Source: Lutibacter sp. HS1-25 (GTDB lineage: Bacteria > Bacteroidota > Bacteroidia > Flavobacteriales > Flavobacteriaceae). From it: 64,000 bases of DNA. Under the pieces are notes generated by a model, which saw only the letters and a list, made by a program, of their open reading frames with translations, searched no databases and was not told where the DNA came from. The stretch's first letter is position 1; the number at the start of each line of letters is the position of its first letter. A program made the translations under genes and the position numbers. Shown here piece after piece: positions 1 to 8,600 of this stretch. The stretch is from NCBI RefSeq assembly GCF_004121075.1, contig NZ_RHLN01000160.1, forward strand, positions 47,814 to 111,813. Reading direction: 5' to 3'.

Positions 1-2
1 CA

Positions 3-1502
3 ATAAAATATTACGAAAACGAATCTGATGCTTTGGCTGAAATAAATGCCATTGACCCTGCAAATTATACAAATACCAATTACCCAATTTTAACTCCAAT
101 AACATCCCATCAAATTTATGTTCGTATTGACAGTAACAATAAAAATGCTTGTATTGGATTAGGACCGCACGTTAATTTATTTGTTGAAGCTTTACCTTTT
201 GCAAACCCAGTAACAATTGCACAACAATGTGATGATGATGCCGATGGAAAATTCCCTTTTGACACTTCAACAATTGAGTCGACTGTTATTGGCACACAAT
301 CAAATGTTACGGTTAGTTATTTTGACGAAAACAACAATCCACTACCAAGTCCATTACCAAATCCGTTTTTAACGGCAAGTCAAACCATTACAATTAAAGT
401 TACAAATAACACTACCAACGCAACAAATGGACCTTGTTTTGACCAAACAACATTGATCTTTACCGTAAATGTTGCTCCTGTTGCCAACCCGGTAGTTATT
501 GCACCTGAATGTGATGATGAGTCTAATGATGGTATTTATAATTTTAACACAACAAACATACAAGCTACTATTTTAGGCAACCAAACAGGAATGGAAGTTC
601 ATTATTTTGATGCCTCTGGAAATGAATTATCTAGTCCACTTCCAAATCCTTTTTCAACAGCAACACAAACAATTACAGTAAAAGTTGTCAATCCTTTAAA
701 TACCACTTGCATTGCTTCAACCAATATTGATTTTGTTGTAAATCCGTTACCTGATTTTGAAGTTGATACGCCTCAAATAATTTGCACTTCAACACCAAAT
801 GCAATTGTCAATTTATTTGTTACTCAAAAAAACAACAACGAAAATTTAGACTATGAATGGAAAGATTCTAACAGTACCGTAATTTCAACAGATAAAACAA
901 CAAATATTTCAACACCGGGTATCTATTTTGTTACTTTAACCAAAAAAGATGGTACTTTATGTTCTAGAACAAAATCAATTGAAATAAAACCTTCTGAAAT
1001 TGCAAAAATCACTTCTGAAGACATCCAAGTTAAAGATGATAGCGATTACAATACCATTACAATTAATACCCTTAATTTAGGCAATGGTGATTATGAATTT
1101 GCGCTAAACAAAGATTATGGTTATCAAGATGAGGCAATATTTGAAGGCGTTGAAGCTGGTATACATACTGTTTTTATACGTGATAAAAATAATTGTGGAA
1201 TTGCTAAAATTGAAGTTTCTGTAATTGGTTTTCCTAAATTTTTCACCCCAAATAACGACGGGCATAATGATACTTGGAACGTACTAGGAGTTAACAGTAA
1301 ATTGTATAAAAGTGCTAAAGTTTATATTTTTGATAGATTTGGTAAATTACTCAAAACTTTTGACCCAACTATTACAAATTGGGATGGTCTTTTTAATGGT
1401 GAACAACTACCTCCAACAGACTATTGGTTTTCTGTAGAATTGATAGATACAAAAGACATTTCAAAAGTAAGAAAAGGACATTTTAGTTTAATCAGTAAAT
1501 AA
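3..1502 (+). CDS. Secreted repeat protein with type B T9SS sorting domain (5' partial)
   Basis: The reading frame is open to the left window edge, so the true start lies upstream; the first possible start (TTG at 33) is internal. Two consecutive repeats of about 90 residues begin with 'ANPV.IA..CDD' and end with 'V.NPLP'-like segments, as in beta-sandwich stalk repeats of flavobacterial surface proteins. The last ~90 residues carry the gliding-motility-associated/type B C-terminal domain (FFTPNNDGHNDTW, then VYIFDRFGKLL and a YWF strand), the signal for secretion by the type IX system. The protein is therefore expected at the cell surface or outside. It is paralogous to the next gene, whose C-terminal third is very similar. 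Function beyond secretion, probably adhesion, is inferred from family behaviour. Confidence 0.85.
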   Translation: MKYYENESDALAEINAIDPANYTNTNYPILTPITSHQIYVRIDSNNKNACIGLGPHVNLFVEALPFANPVTIAQQCDDDADGKFPFDTSTIESTVIGTQSNVTVSYFDENNNPLPSPLPNPFLTASQTITIKVTNNTTNATNGPCFDQTTLIFTVNVAPVANPVVIAPECDDESNDGIYNFNTTNIQATILGNQTGMEVHYFDASGNELSSPLPNPFSTATQTITVKVVNPLNTTCIASTNIDFVVNPLPDFEVDTPQIICTSTPNAIVNLFVTQKNNNENLDYEWKDSNSTVISTDKTTNISTPGIYFVTLTKKDGTLCSRTKSIEIKPSEIAKITSEDIQVKDDSDYNTITINTLNLGNGDYEFALNKDYGYQDEAIFEGVEAGIHTVFIRDKNNCGIAKIEVSVIGFPKFFTPNNDGHNDTWNVLGVNSKLYKSAKVYIFDRFGKLLKTFDPTITNWDGLFNGEQLPPTDYWFSVELIDTKDISKVRKGHFSLISK

Positions 1503-1529
1503 ATATACAGCTATCTAATTTGATATTTA

Positions 1530-1553
1530 TATCTTTGATTTACGATATGTTTG
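1530..1553 (+). promoter_or_regulatory. Two tandem TAnnTTTG -7 boxes before the second T9SS gene
   Basis: TATCTTTG at 1530-1537 and TATGTTTG at 1546-1553 both match the Bacteroidota -7 consensus. The second ends only 6 bases before the ATG at 1560, so transcripts from it would have almost no leader. No clear -33 TTTG was assigned. Confidence 0.45.
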
Positions 1554-1559
1554 TAGTGC

Positions 1560-4406
1560 ATGAAAAAATTAACTTTTCTTATATTTCTTTTAAATGCTGT
1601 TGTGGTTTTTGCACAAGGTGAAGCCAATAATTGGTTTTTTGGGGAAAATGCTGGTATTAATTTTAGCAATGGCACTACCAATATTGTTACTGGATCAATA
1701 ATCACCAACGAAGGTTGTGCTTCTTTTTCTGATAAAAACGGAAAATTGCTATTTTATACTGATGGTACTCAAGTTAGAACTTGGGATCACAGCATTATGA
1801 AAAATGGAGATAATTTATTAGGAAATCCTTCTAGTACACAATCTGCTATCATTGTACCTTATCCAGGTATCGCAAATAAAGACAAGTATTTTATTTTTAC
1901 TGTTGGTGCTTATTTTGACAAAAAAACACCTGGTTTTAATTATTATATGGTAGATATGGCTACCAATGGCGGCTTAGGTAGTGTTGTTTTAGGACCTATC
2001 AATTTATCAAACGGAAAAGATTCAGACTGGACAGAGAAAGTAACCTCAGTTAAAGGGGCAGATTGCAATACCTTTTGGGTAATATCGCTGGTTAATAATA
2101 ATTATTACAGTTATAAAGTTGATGATATTGTAGGCTTAAATCCTGTTCCTGTAATTTCAACCGTAAATTATAACACTACAGACTTTAGAGGTTATTTAAA
2201 AGTTTCTCCTGATGGCAAAAAATTAGCAAGTGCTACTTTTACACAAGGTACAAACCGAGAAACTGGTGAAAATATTTTGGGAGATGGCAAGCTTCATTTA
2301 TACAGTTTTAATGATGCTACTGGTAAAGTTAGTAATGATGGTATTGAGTTAATTTCAGACGTAACTATTGATGGCGCTCCTTATGGTGTCGAATTTTCTC
2401 CACAGTCAACAAAAATATACTGTGCTACATTTAATGGAACCGACAATAAATTATTTCAATTTGACCTAGATAATTCAAATTTTAAAACATTGATAAAATC
2501 ACAAGTTGGTTATAGAGGTGCTTTACAATTGGCTCCTAACGGAAAAATTTACGCAACTGTACCTGAAAACTACTATATTGGAACCAATTATTTGGACGCT
2601 ATAAACGCACCCGATGAAATTGGGTTAAATTGTAACTATCAACAAAAGGCTTTAAACTTAGGCTCTGGAGTGGCAATGCAAGGTTTACCACCTTTTATAG
2701 CCTCATTATTATTGCCAATTAAAATTACAAGTGTTGAACGAAATAATGAAATTATTACCAACAAAACCTTAAAATTATGTGTGGGCAGTAATTACACTTT
2801 TAATGCAGAAAATTTACCTGGAAACCCTCAATATTCGTGGACAAAAAACAACGTTGAAATTGACACAACAGCAAGTTACACTTTTCAAAATATTCAATTG
2901 TCAGATGCTGGTACCTATAAATTAGAGGTTAACTTATTAGATTCTTGTGGTTTTCCTATTATCTACAAAGGTAATTTTAAAATTGAAACTTACATTCCGC
3001 CTTCAACTTTTAACACCATTGTTTACGACCAATGCGATATAGATGAAGACCCTACAGATGGAATTTCAACCTTTAATTTATCAACCAAATTAGCTGAACT
3101 CACCAACAATGATCCAACTACTGAAGTGCTTTTTTATAAAAATCAATTAGATTTAGATAACAATTTGGCAATAACCGATATTTCAGCATATCGAACTTCA
3201 AATACCCAATTGTTGGTAAAAGTTACAAACAAACTTTCTGATTGTTACACCTTTGGAGCAATGGACTTAAATGTGTATCCTACAAGTTTAGATTTTTACG
3301 AAAACAGCTATACTTGTGAAAACGACTTGGCAAACTCAAACGATCTGAGCAGCTTTGGAAACGGAGAAGGTACTTTTAATTTTGAAACAAAAAGACAAAC
3401 CATTGAAGCTATTTTTAATGACCCAACAATTGCAGTTGATTTTTATGAAAACAGCACAGATACACAATTGCAAACAAATCCTATAACCGGAATTAAAGAA
3501 TATCCTTCAATGGCAATTTTTGTGAAAATTTCTGATAAAATCACAAAAAATTGTATTTCTGTTGGAAAATTTGATTTAGTTATAAATCCTATTCCGCTTC
3601 CAAAAGGAAAAGATGAGGCTACAATTTTATGTATCAACAATCCCAGAGACACACCTCAACAATTTACAAAACAATTAAATGGGGCTACAGGTATTACAAA
3701 CGACACTTACCAATGGTATTTTAACAACAAAATAATTGCAGGTGCTACAACTGAAAATTATGATGCAAATGCTGAAGGTATATACAAAGTTGAAGTCACA
3801 CATAATTACGAAAACAATATAAATGATTTAAATGATGATACTTATTGTATAGGCTTCAACACTTTTGAAGTTATTGAATCCAATCCAGCTTTAATTCGTC
3901 AAAAAGACATTAGCATTACAGACGACTCTAACAATAACACCATAACAATCAACAATATAAATCAAAATTTAGGTGTAGGAGATTACGAATTTATGTTAAC
4001 TGATACGAATGGATTTATTGAATTTTCATATCAAGATGAACCTCATTTTGAAAATGTTAAAGCTGGGATACACACTATTTTTATTAGAGACAAAAGAAAT
4101 TGTGGTATTTCTCAAATTGATGTTTCTGTTTTAGGTTTTCCTAAATATTTTACACCAAATAACGATGGCTTTAATGATACTTGGACAATTGAAGGGATGA
4201 ATTCCAATTTTTATGGAAATTCTAAAGTATATATTTTTGACAGATTTGGAAAATTATTACTTCAAATACAACCTGATGGAGCTGGCTGGAATGGCTTATT
4301 TAATGGGCAATCAGTACCTGCAACAGATTATTGGTTTACTGCTGAAATGATAGACAACGAAGGTAACATCAGAAATCGAAAAGGTCATTTCAGTTTAATT
4401 AGATAG
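1560..4406 (+). CDS. Large secreted beta-propeller/Ig-like protein with type B T9SS sorting domain
   Basis: 948 residues. A signal peptide ends near residue 19 (VVFAQ). Residues ~20-380 look like a beta-propeller-type module starting NNWFFGENAGINF, a common opening in flavobacterial type B sorting proteins. An Ig/PKD-like domain follows at ~400-480, then two beta-sandwich repeats related to those of the upstream gene (YDQCDIDEDPTDG region). The last ~90 residues are the type B sorting domain (YFTPNNDGFNDTW ... VYIFDRFGKLL). It should be exported by Sec and then T9SS to the surface. The gene follows its truncated paralogue by 57 bases and is followed by uvrB 23 bases later. The tandem pair suggests local duplication; the ligand is unknown. 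Confidence 0.85.
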   Translation: MKKLTFLIFLLNAVVVFAQGEANNWFFGENAGINFSNGTTNIVTGSIITNEGCASFSDKNGKLLFYTDGTQVRTWDHSIMKNGDNLLGNPSSTQSAIIVPYPGIANKDKYFIFTVGAYFDKKTPGFNYYMVDMATNGGLGSVVLGPINLSNGKDSDWTEKVTSVKGADCNTFWVISLVNNNYYSYKVDDIVGLNPVPVISTVNYNTTDFRGYLKVSPDGKKLASATFTQGTNRETGENILGDGKLHLYSFNDATGKVSNDGIELISDVTIDGAPYGVEFSPQSTKIYCATFNGTDNKLFQFDLDNSNFKTLIKSQVGYRGALQLAPNGKIYATVPENYYIGTNYLDAINAPDEIGLNCNYQQKALNLGSGVAMQGLPPFIASLLLPIKITSVERNNEIITNKTLKLCVGSNYTFNAENLPGNPQYSWTKNNVEIDTTASYTFQNIQLSDAGTYKLEVNLLDSCGFPIIYKGNFKIETYIPPSTFNTIVYDQCDIDEDPTDGISTFNLSTKLAELTNNDPTTEVLFYKNQLDLDNNLAITDISAYRTSNTQLLVKVTNKLSDCYTFGAMDLNVYPTSLDFYENSYTCENDLANSNDLSSFGNGEGTFNFETKRQTIEAIFNDPTIAVDFYENSTDTQLQTNPITGIKEYPSMAIFVKISDKITKNCISVGKFDLVINPIPLPKGKDEATILCINNPRDTPQQFTKQLNGATGITNDTYQWYFNNKIIAGATTENYDANAEGIYKVEVTHNYENNINDLNDDTYCIGFNTFEVIESNPALIRQKDISITDDSNNNTITINNINQNLGVGDYEFMLTDTNGFIEFSYQDEPHFENVKAGIHTIFIRDKRNCGISQIDVSVLGFPKYFTPNNDGFNDTWTIEGMNSNFYGNSKVYIFDRFGKLLLQIQPDGAGWNGLFNGQSVPATDYWFTAEMIDNEGNIRNRKGHFSLIR

Positions 4407-4417
4407 TAATTATTGCT

Positions 4418-4425
4418 TATTTTTG
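4418..4425 (+). promoter_or_regulatory. TAnnTTTG -7 box abutting uvrB
   Basis: TATTTTTG matches the Bacteroidota -7 box. It ends 4 bases before the uvrB ATG at 4430, so a transcript starting there would be leaderless or nearly so. Confidence 0.45.
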
Positions 4426-4429
4426 CAAC

Positions 4430-6418
4430 ATGCAATTCAAATTAGAGTCCAATTTCAAACCTACTGGAGATCAGCCAGAAGCCATCAAACAACTTGTTGA
4501 AGGCATCAATTCTGATGAAAAATTTCAAACCTTATTGGGTGTTACTGGTTCAGGTAAAACATTTACAGTGGCCAATGTAATTCAGCAAGTTCAAAAACCA
4601 ACTTTGGTTTTGGCTCATAATAAAACCTTGGCAGCACAATTGTATTCAGAATTCAAACAATTTTTCCCAAACAATGCTGTGGAATATTTTGTTTCATATT
4701 ACGACTATTATCAGCCTGAAGCTTTTTTACCAACTACAGGAACTTATATTGAAAAAGATTTATCTATCAACGAAGAAATTGAGAAATTGAGAATTAGCGC
4801 CTCTTCTGCCCTACTTTCAGGAAGAAGAGATGTACTTATAATTGCTTCTGTTTCTTGTATTTATGGTATTGGAAACCCTGTTGAATTCAAAAAAAATATC
4901 ATTTCTATTGAAGTTGATCAGGCCATACCAAGAACAAAATTTCTTCAACAATTGGTAACCAGTTTGTATTCTAGAACAGAAGCCGAAGTTAGTAGCGGAA
5001 CTTTTAAGGTAAAAGGTGATACCATTACCGTTTACCCATCATACGGAGAACACGCTTATAGAATTCATTTTTTTGGTGATGAAATTGAAGAGATTGAAAG
5101 TTTTGATATGACTAACAATTCAGTTGTTGAAAGATTTGAACAACTCAATATTTATCCTGCCAATTTATTTGTAACCTCACCAGATGTATTGCAAAATGCC
5201 ATTCACGCCATACAAGATGATTTGCTAAAACAATACAATTATTTCAATGAAATTGGGAGACCTTTAGAAGCAAAACGCCTAAAAGAACGTACCGAGTTTG
5301 ATTTAGAAATGATTCGTGAACTGGGTTATTGCAGTGGTATAGAAAATTATTCGAGGTATTTAGACGGCAGAGAACCTGGTACCAGACCTTTCTGCTTGTT
5401 AGACTATTTTCCTGAAGATTATTTGATGGTTATAGACGAAAGTCATGTAACCGTTCCGCAAGTTCACGCCATGTACGGTGGAGATAGATCTAGAAAAGAA
5501 AACCTGGTGGAATACGGTTTTAGATTGCCTGCAGCAATGGACAACAGACCTTTAAAATTTGATGAATTTGAAATGATTCAAAATCAGGTGATTTTTGTGA
5601 GTGCCACGCCAGCTGATTACGAATTAGAAAAAACAGAAGGTCTTTTTGTAGAGCAGGTTATTAGACCAACAGGTTTATTAGATCCAATTATTGAAGTAAG
5701 ACCTAGTTTAAATCAAATAGATGATTTAATTGAAGAAATTCAAATTCGTGTAGAAAAAGATGAGCGAACTTTAGTTACAACGCTAACAAAACGAATGGCT
5801 GAAGAACTGACCAAATACTTAAGTCGAATTCAAATTCGCTGTCGTTACATTCACTCTGATGTTGATACACTTGAACGTGTAGAAATTATGGCAGATTTGC
5901 GAAAAGGACTTTTTGATGTACTTATTGGTGTAAACCTTTTGCGTGAAGGTTTAGATCTACCTGAAGTTTCTTTGGTTGCAATTTTAGATGCCGATAAAGA
6001 AGGATTTTTGCGCTCTCACCGTTCACTTACACAAACCATTGGTAGAGCTGCTCGAAATGTAGATGGTAAAGCCATTATGTATGCTGATAAAATTACCAAC
6101 AGTATGCAATTAACTATTGACGAAACAGATAGGCGACGAGAAAAACAAATTGCTTACAATACAAAAAACAACATTACGCCTACACAAATTAAAAAAAGTA
6201 TTGATAATATTTTATCTAATAAAACCACTGGCTCATACAATTACGACGAAATTAGCAATATGGCCGCTGAAGAATCCTTGAATTATTTATCCAAAGATGA
6301 AATAGAAAAAAGAATTCGCGAAAAAAGGAAACAAATGGAAGCAGCTGCTAAAGCTTTAGACTTTTTAATTGCGGCAAAACTGCGTGATGAAATAAAAATA
6401 TTGAAAGAAAAATTATAA
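4430..6418 (+). CDS. uvrB: UvrABC excinuclease subunit B
   Basis: 662 residues, the usual UvrB length. UvrB is the damage-verifying helicase-like subunit of nucleotide excision repair and acts with UvrA and UvrC in the cytoplasm. Visible hallmarks: Walker A GVTGSGKTFT near residue 40, the beta-hairpin segment YYDYYQPEAFLP near residue 90, the DESH Walker B box (VIDESHVTVP) near residue 340, helicase motif VI (QTIGRAARN) near 540, and a C-terminal UVR domain (KRIREKRKQMEAAAKALDFLIAAKLRDEI, cited here only as a region at ~625-655). The start is set by the first ATG after the promoter box. A strong intrinsic terminator follows immediately. Confidence 0.98.
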   Translation: MQFKLESNFKPTGDQPEAIKQLVEGINSDEKFQTLLGVTGSGKTFTVANVIQQVQKPTLVLAHNKTLAAQLYSEFKQFFPNNAVEYFVSYYDYYQPEAFLPTTGTYIEKDLSINEEIEKLRISASSALLSGRRDVLIIASVSCIYGIGNPVEFKKNIISIEVDQAIPRTKFLQQLVTSLYSRTEAEVSSGTFKVKGDTITVYPSYGEHAYRIHFFGDEIEEIESFDMTNNSVVERFEQLNIYPANLFVTSPDVLQNAIHAIQDDLLKQYNYFNEIGRPLEAKRLKERTEFDLEMIRELGYCSGIENYSRYLDGREPGTRPFCLLDYFPEDYLMVIDESHVTVPQVHAMYGGDRSRKENLVEYGFRLPAAMDNRPLKFDEFEMIQNQVIFVSATPADYELEKTEGLFVEQVIRPTGLLDPIIEVRPSLNQIDDLIEEIQIRVEKDERTLVTTLTKRMAEELTKYLSRIQIRCRYIHSDVDTLERVEIMADLRKGLFDVLIGVNLLREGLDLPEVSLVAILDADKEGFLRSHRSLTQTIGRAARNVDGKAIMYADKITNSMQLTIDETDRRREKQIAYNTKNNITPTQIKKSIDNILSNKTTGSYNYDEISNMAAEESLNYLSKDEIEKRIREKRKQMEAAAKALDFLIAAKLRDEIKILKEKL

Positions 6419-6420
6419 AA

Positions 6421-6452
6421 AAAAGGCTGTCAAAATTGACAGCCTTTTTTTT
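6421..6452 (+). terminator. Intrinsic terminator after uvrB (bidirectional)
   Basis: GGCTGTCA at 6425-6432 pairs with TGACAGCC at 6437-6444 across a 4-base loop, flanked by an A-run on the left and a T-run on the right. It sits between two convergent genes and could serve both uvrB and the minus-strand carboxyltransferase operon. Confidence 0.9.
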
Positions 6453-6468
6453 ATAAAGTAGTTGATAA

Positions 6469-8367
6469 TTATTCTATTATAAATAAAGTATCTCCTTTTG
6501 CAACACTGTCTCCAGAATCAAATTTAATTCCTGAAATCACACCGTCTTTAGCAGCTTCAAAATTGTTCATCATTTTCATTGCTTCTAAAACAACAACAAT
6601 ATCACCAACTTTAACTTGATCACCATTTTTCATTTTATACTCAACAATCATTCCTGGGATTGGTGATTTTACAGCTCCATTAAGTTCTTCTTCATCTTCT
6701 TTCGCTTTTTTCTTTTTACGTTTAGGTCTAGAAGAAGCTTTTCCACTTGGAATTGAAACAGTGAATTTTTCACCATCAACATAAACATCCATTTCTTGCA
6801 TAGGAACATCTCCGTTTCCTGCAGAAGCAGATAATTCACCAGCTAAAGCTTTTCTCACTAATTCTTCATCTCTCTTAACTTCCTCCATCGTTTTAGCCTT
6901 CATATCAGCAGGTAATTGATCAATACCATACTTGATTTTCAAGAAACGTTTTCCAGTTACAGGGTATAAAGCCATCAATACTTCATCATCAATATCTTTT
7001 GCCAATCCTTTAGCACCTTCCTTAACAGCTTCCATTTCTGGTTCTAAAATACTACCAGGTCTAACTTCAATATGTTGTTCACCTCTTGGGTAATCTTTTA
7101 AAGCTTTCTTTCTTAATTCAGGATTAATTGGTAAAGTTGTTTTACCATACAATCCGTAACATAAATCTTTAACCTCTTGCGTAATTTTAGAATATTCTCC
7201 TTCATAAGAATCAAACAATACATTGTTTACTGTTTGTACACCAACAATTTGACTAGTAGGTGTAACCAAAGGAATTTGTCCTAAATCTTTTCTTACTTTA
7301 GGTAACATTCTAAATACATCATCCAATCTATCTAATGAATCCATTGCTTTTAATTGATTCACCAAGTTAGATAACATACCTCCTGGAGTTTGATGTAAAA
7401 TTACATTTGTATCAATAATTGCGTATTTAGGACTGTTATCTAAATGTTTATATTTAGGAATAACAGTTTCCATTTGAGCGCTAATAGCTGTTAACTTTTT
7501 AATATCCAAACCAGTATCTCTATTAGTTCCTAATAAAGAAATAACCAATGGCTCAATAGCTGCATGAGAAGTTCTATAAGCATATGGAGACATACAAGTA
7601 TCAACAATATCAACACCCGCTTCAATAGCTTTAAAAATTGCTAAATCACCCATACCTGAAGTAAAGTGTGTATGCAAGTTTAAAGGAATATCAGTAATTT
7701 TTTTAAGTTCAACTACTAAGTTATAAATATCATAAGGAGCAATTAAACCTGCCATATCTTTGATACAGATAGAATCAACACCAAATTCAATCAATTCTTT
7801 TGCTTTGTTGATGTAATATTCCATATTATACACTTCTCCACCCAATCTAGGTTCTGTTAATGTATAACATATTGTACCTTGAAAATGTCTACCATTACGT
7901 TTTACAACTTTTGCAGCAGTTTCAAAGTTTCTATAATCATTTAATGCATCAAAACATCTAAAGATATCCATCCCATTGTCACAAGCACGTTGAACAAAAC
8001 TATCAACAACATCATCAGCATAATTTCTATAACCAACAACATTTTGTCCTCTTAACAACATAAAAAATGGTGTTTTAGGCATATATTTTTTAAGAGTCCT
8101 TAAACGTTCCCAAGGATCTTCACCAAGGTATCTGTGCATGGTATCAAAAGTTGCTCCTCCCCATGTTTCAATAGCGTGAAAACCAACCTCATCCATTTGC
8201 TCAGCAAAAGGTATCATATCTTCAGTTCTACCTCTTGTTGCAAATAACGATTGGTGTCCATCACGAAAACTTAAATCCTGAATTTTTATTGGATTTTCTG
8301 CTTTTGGTCTGTCTGCATCATAGTTCATTGGAGTCATAATTAATGACCCGTGTTTATCGTATATCAT
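6469..8367 (-). CDS. Pyruvate/oxaloacetate carboxyltransferase (5S/OadA-like) fused to a biotin carrier domain
   Basis: 632 residues. The N-terminal ~300 residues are an HMGL-like carboxyltransferase TIM barrel (IQDLSFRDGHQSLFATR near residue 30, KDMAGL, metal-ligand HTHFTSG). A conserved carboxylase domain follows to ~460, then a basic linker (SSRPKRKKKKAKE) and a biotinyl domain with EAMKMMNN, the biotinylated Lys being about residue 598. The family moves a carboxyl group between oxaloacetate/pyruvate and biotin. It is the last gene of a three-gene minus-strand operon with an acyl-CoA carboxyltransferase and lacks any biotin carboxylase neighbour. That matches oxaloacetate decarboxylase alpha subunits or, as I infer, the 5S plus 1.3S parts of a methylmalonyl-CoA:pyruvate transcarboxylase. 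Confidence 0.9.
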   Translation of the reverse strand: MIYDKHGSLIMTPMNYDADRPKAENPIKIQDLSFRDGHQSLFATRGRTEDMIPFAEQMDEVGFHAIETWGGATFDTMHRYLGEDPWERLRTLKKYMPKTPFFMLLRGQNVVGYRNYADDVVDSFVQRACDNGMDIFRCFDALNDYRNFETAAKVVKRNGRHFQGTICYTLTEPRLGGEVYNMEYYINKAKELIEFGVDSICIKDMAGLIAPYDIYNLVVELKKITDIPLNLHTHFTSGMGDLAIFKAIEAGVDIVDTCMSPYAYRTSHAAIEPLVISLLGTNRDTGLDIKKLTAISAQMETVIPKYKHLDNSPKYAIIDTNVILHQTPGGMLSNLVNQLKAMDSLDRLDDVFRMLPKVRKDLGQIPLVTPTSQIVGVQTVNNVLFDSYEGEYSKITQEVKDLCYGLYGKTTLPINPELRKKALKDYPRGEQHIEVRPGSILEPEMEAVKEGAKGLAKDIDDEVLMALYPVTGKRFLKIKYGIDQLPADMKAKTMEEVKRDEELVRKALAGELSASAGNGDVPMQEMDVYVDGEKFTVSIPSGKASSRPKRKKKKAKEDEEELNGAVKSPIPGMIVEYKMKNGDQVKVGDIVVVLEAMKMMNNFEAAKDGVISGIKFDSGDSVAKGDTLFIIE

Positions 8368-8385
8368 TGTACGTTTATTTTAAAT

Positions 8386-8589
8386 TTATACTCCTGTTAT
8401 TCTACCTTGATTAAATAGAAATTTTTTATCATTTGCTATTCTATTCATTCCCATTTTACTCCAATTACATGAATTTTTACTCCAATTGCATGAAGCTACT
8501 CCGCTTTCGTTGCCATTGTTTTCATCTGCTTGTAAAAATAGAGAAACTGCAATTGCTGCTGCTCTTTTCTTTTTTGCTAATAATTCCAT
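8386..8589 (-). CDS. Small protein of the carboxyltransferase operon, possible epsilon/OadG-like subunit
   Basis: 67 residues, starting ATG at 8589 only 11 bases after the upstream carboxyltransferase stop and ending 18 bases before the next gene, so it is clearly part of the operon. The N-terminus is a short Lys/Ala-rich helix (LAKKKRAAAIAVSLFLQ); the middle holds a doubled SCNWSK motif, and the tail is basic. Small Ala-rich accessory subunits occur at this position in acyl-CoA carboxylase (epsilon) and Na+-pumping decarboxylase clusters, and position plus the Ala-rich helix with a downstream Trp/Arg motif suggest a similar role. No transmembrane segment as long as that of true OadG is evident. 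Assignment is by context; the sequence itself is not diagnostic. Confidence 0.6.
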   Translation of the reverse strand: MELLAKKKRAAAIAVSLFLQADENNGNESGVASCNWSKNSCNWSKMGMNRIANDKKFLFNQGRITGV

Positions 8590-8600
8590 ATATTTAAAGT

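Noticed and set aside
33..35. TTG start of the first protein
   Set aside because: The frame is open to the window edge with similar coding sequence before it, so the gene simply starts outside the window.
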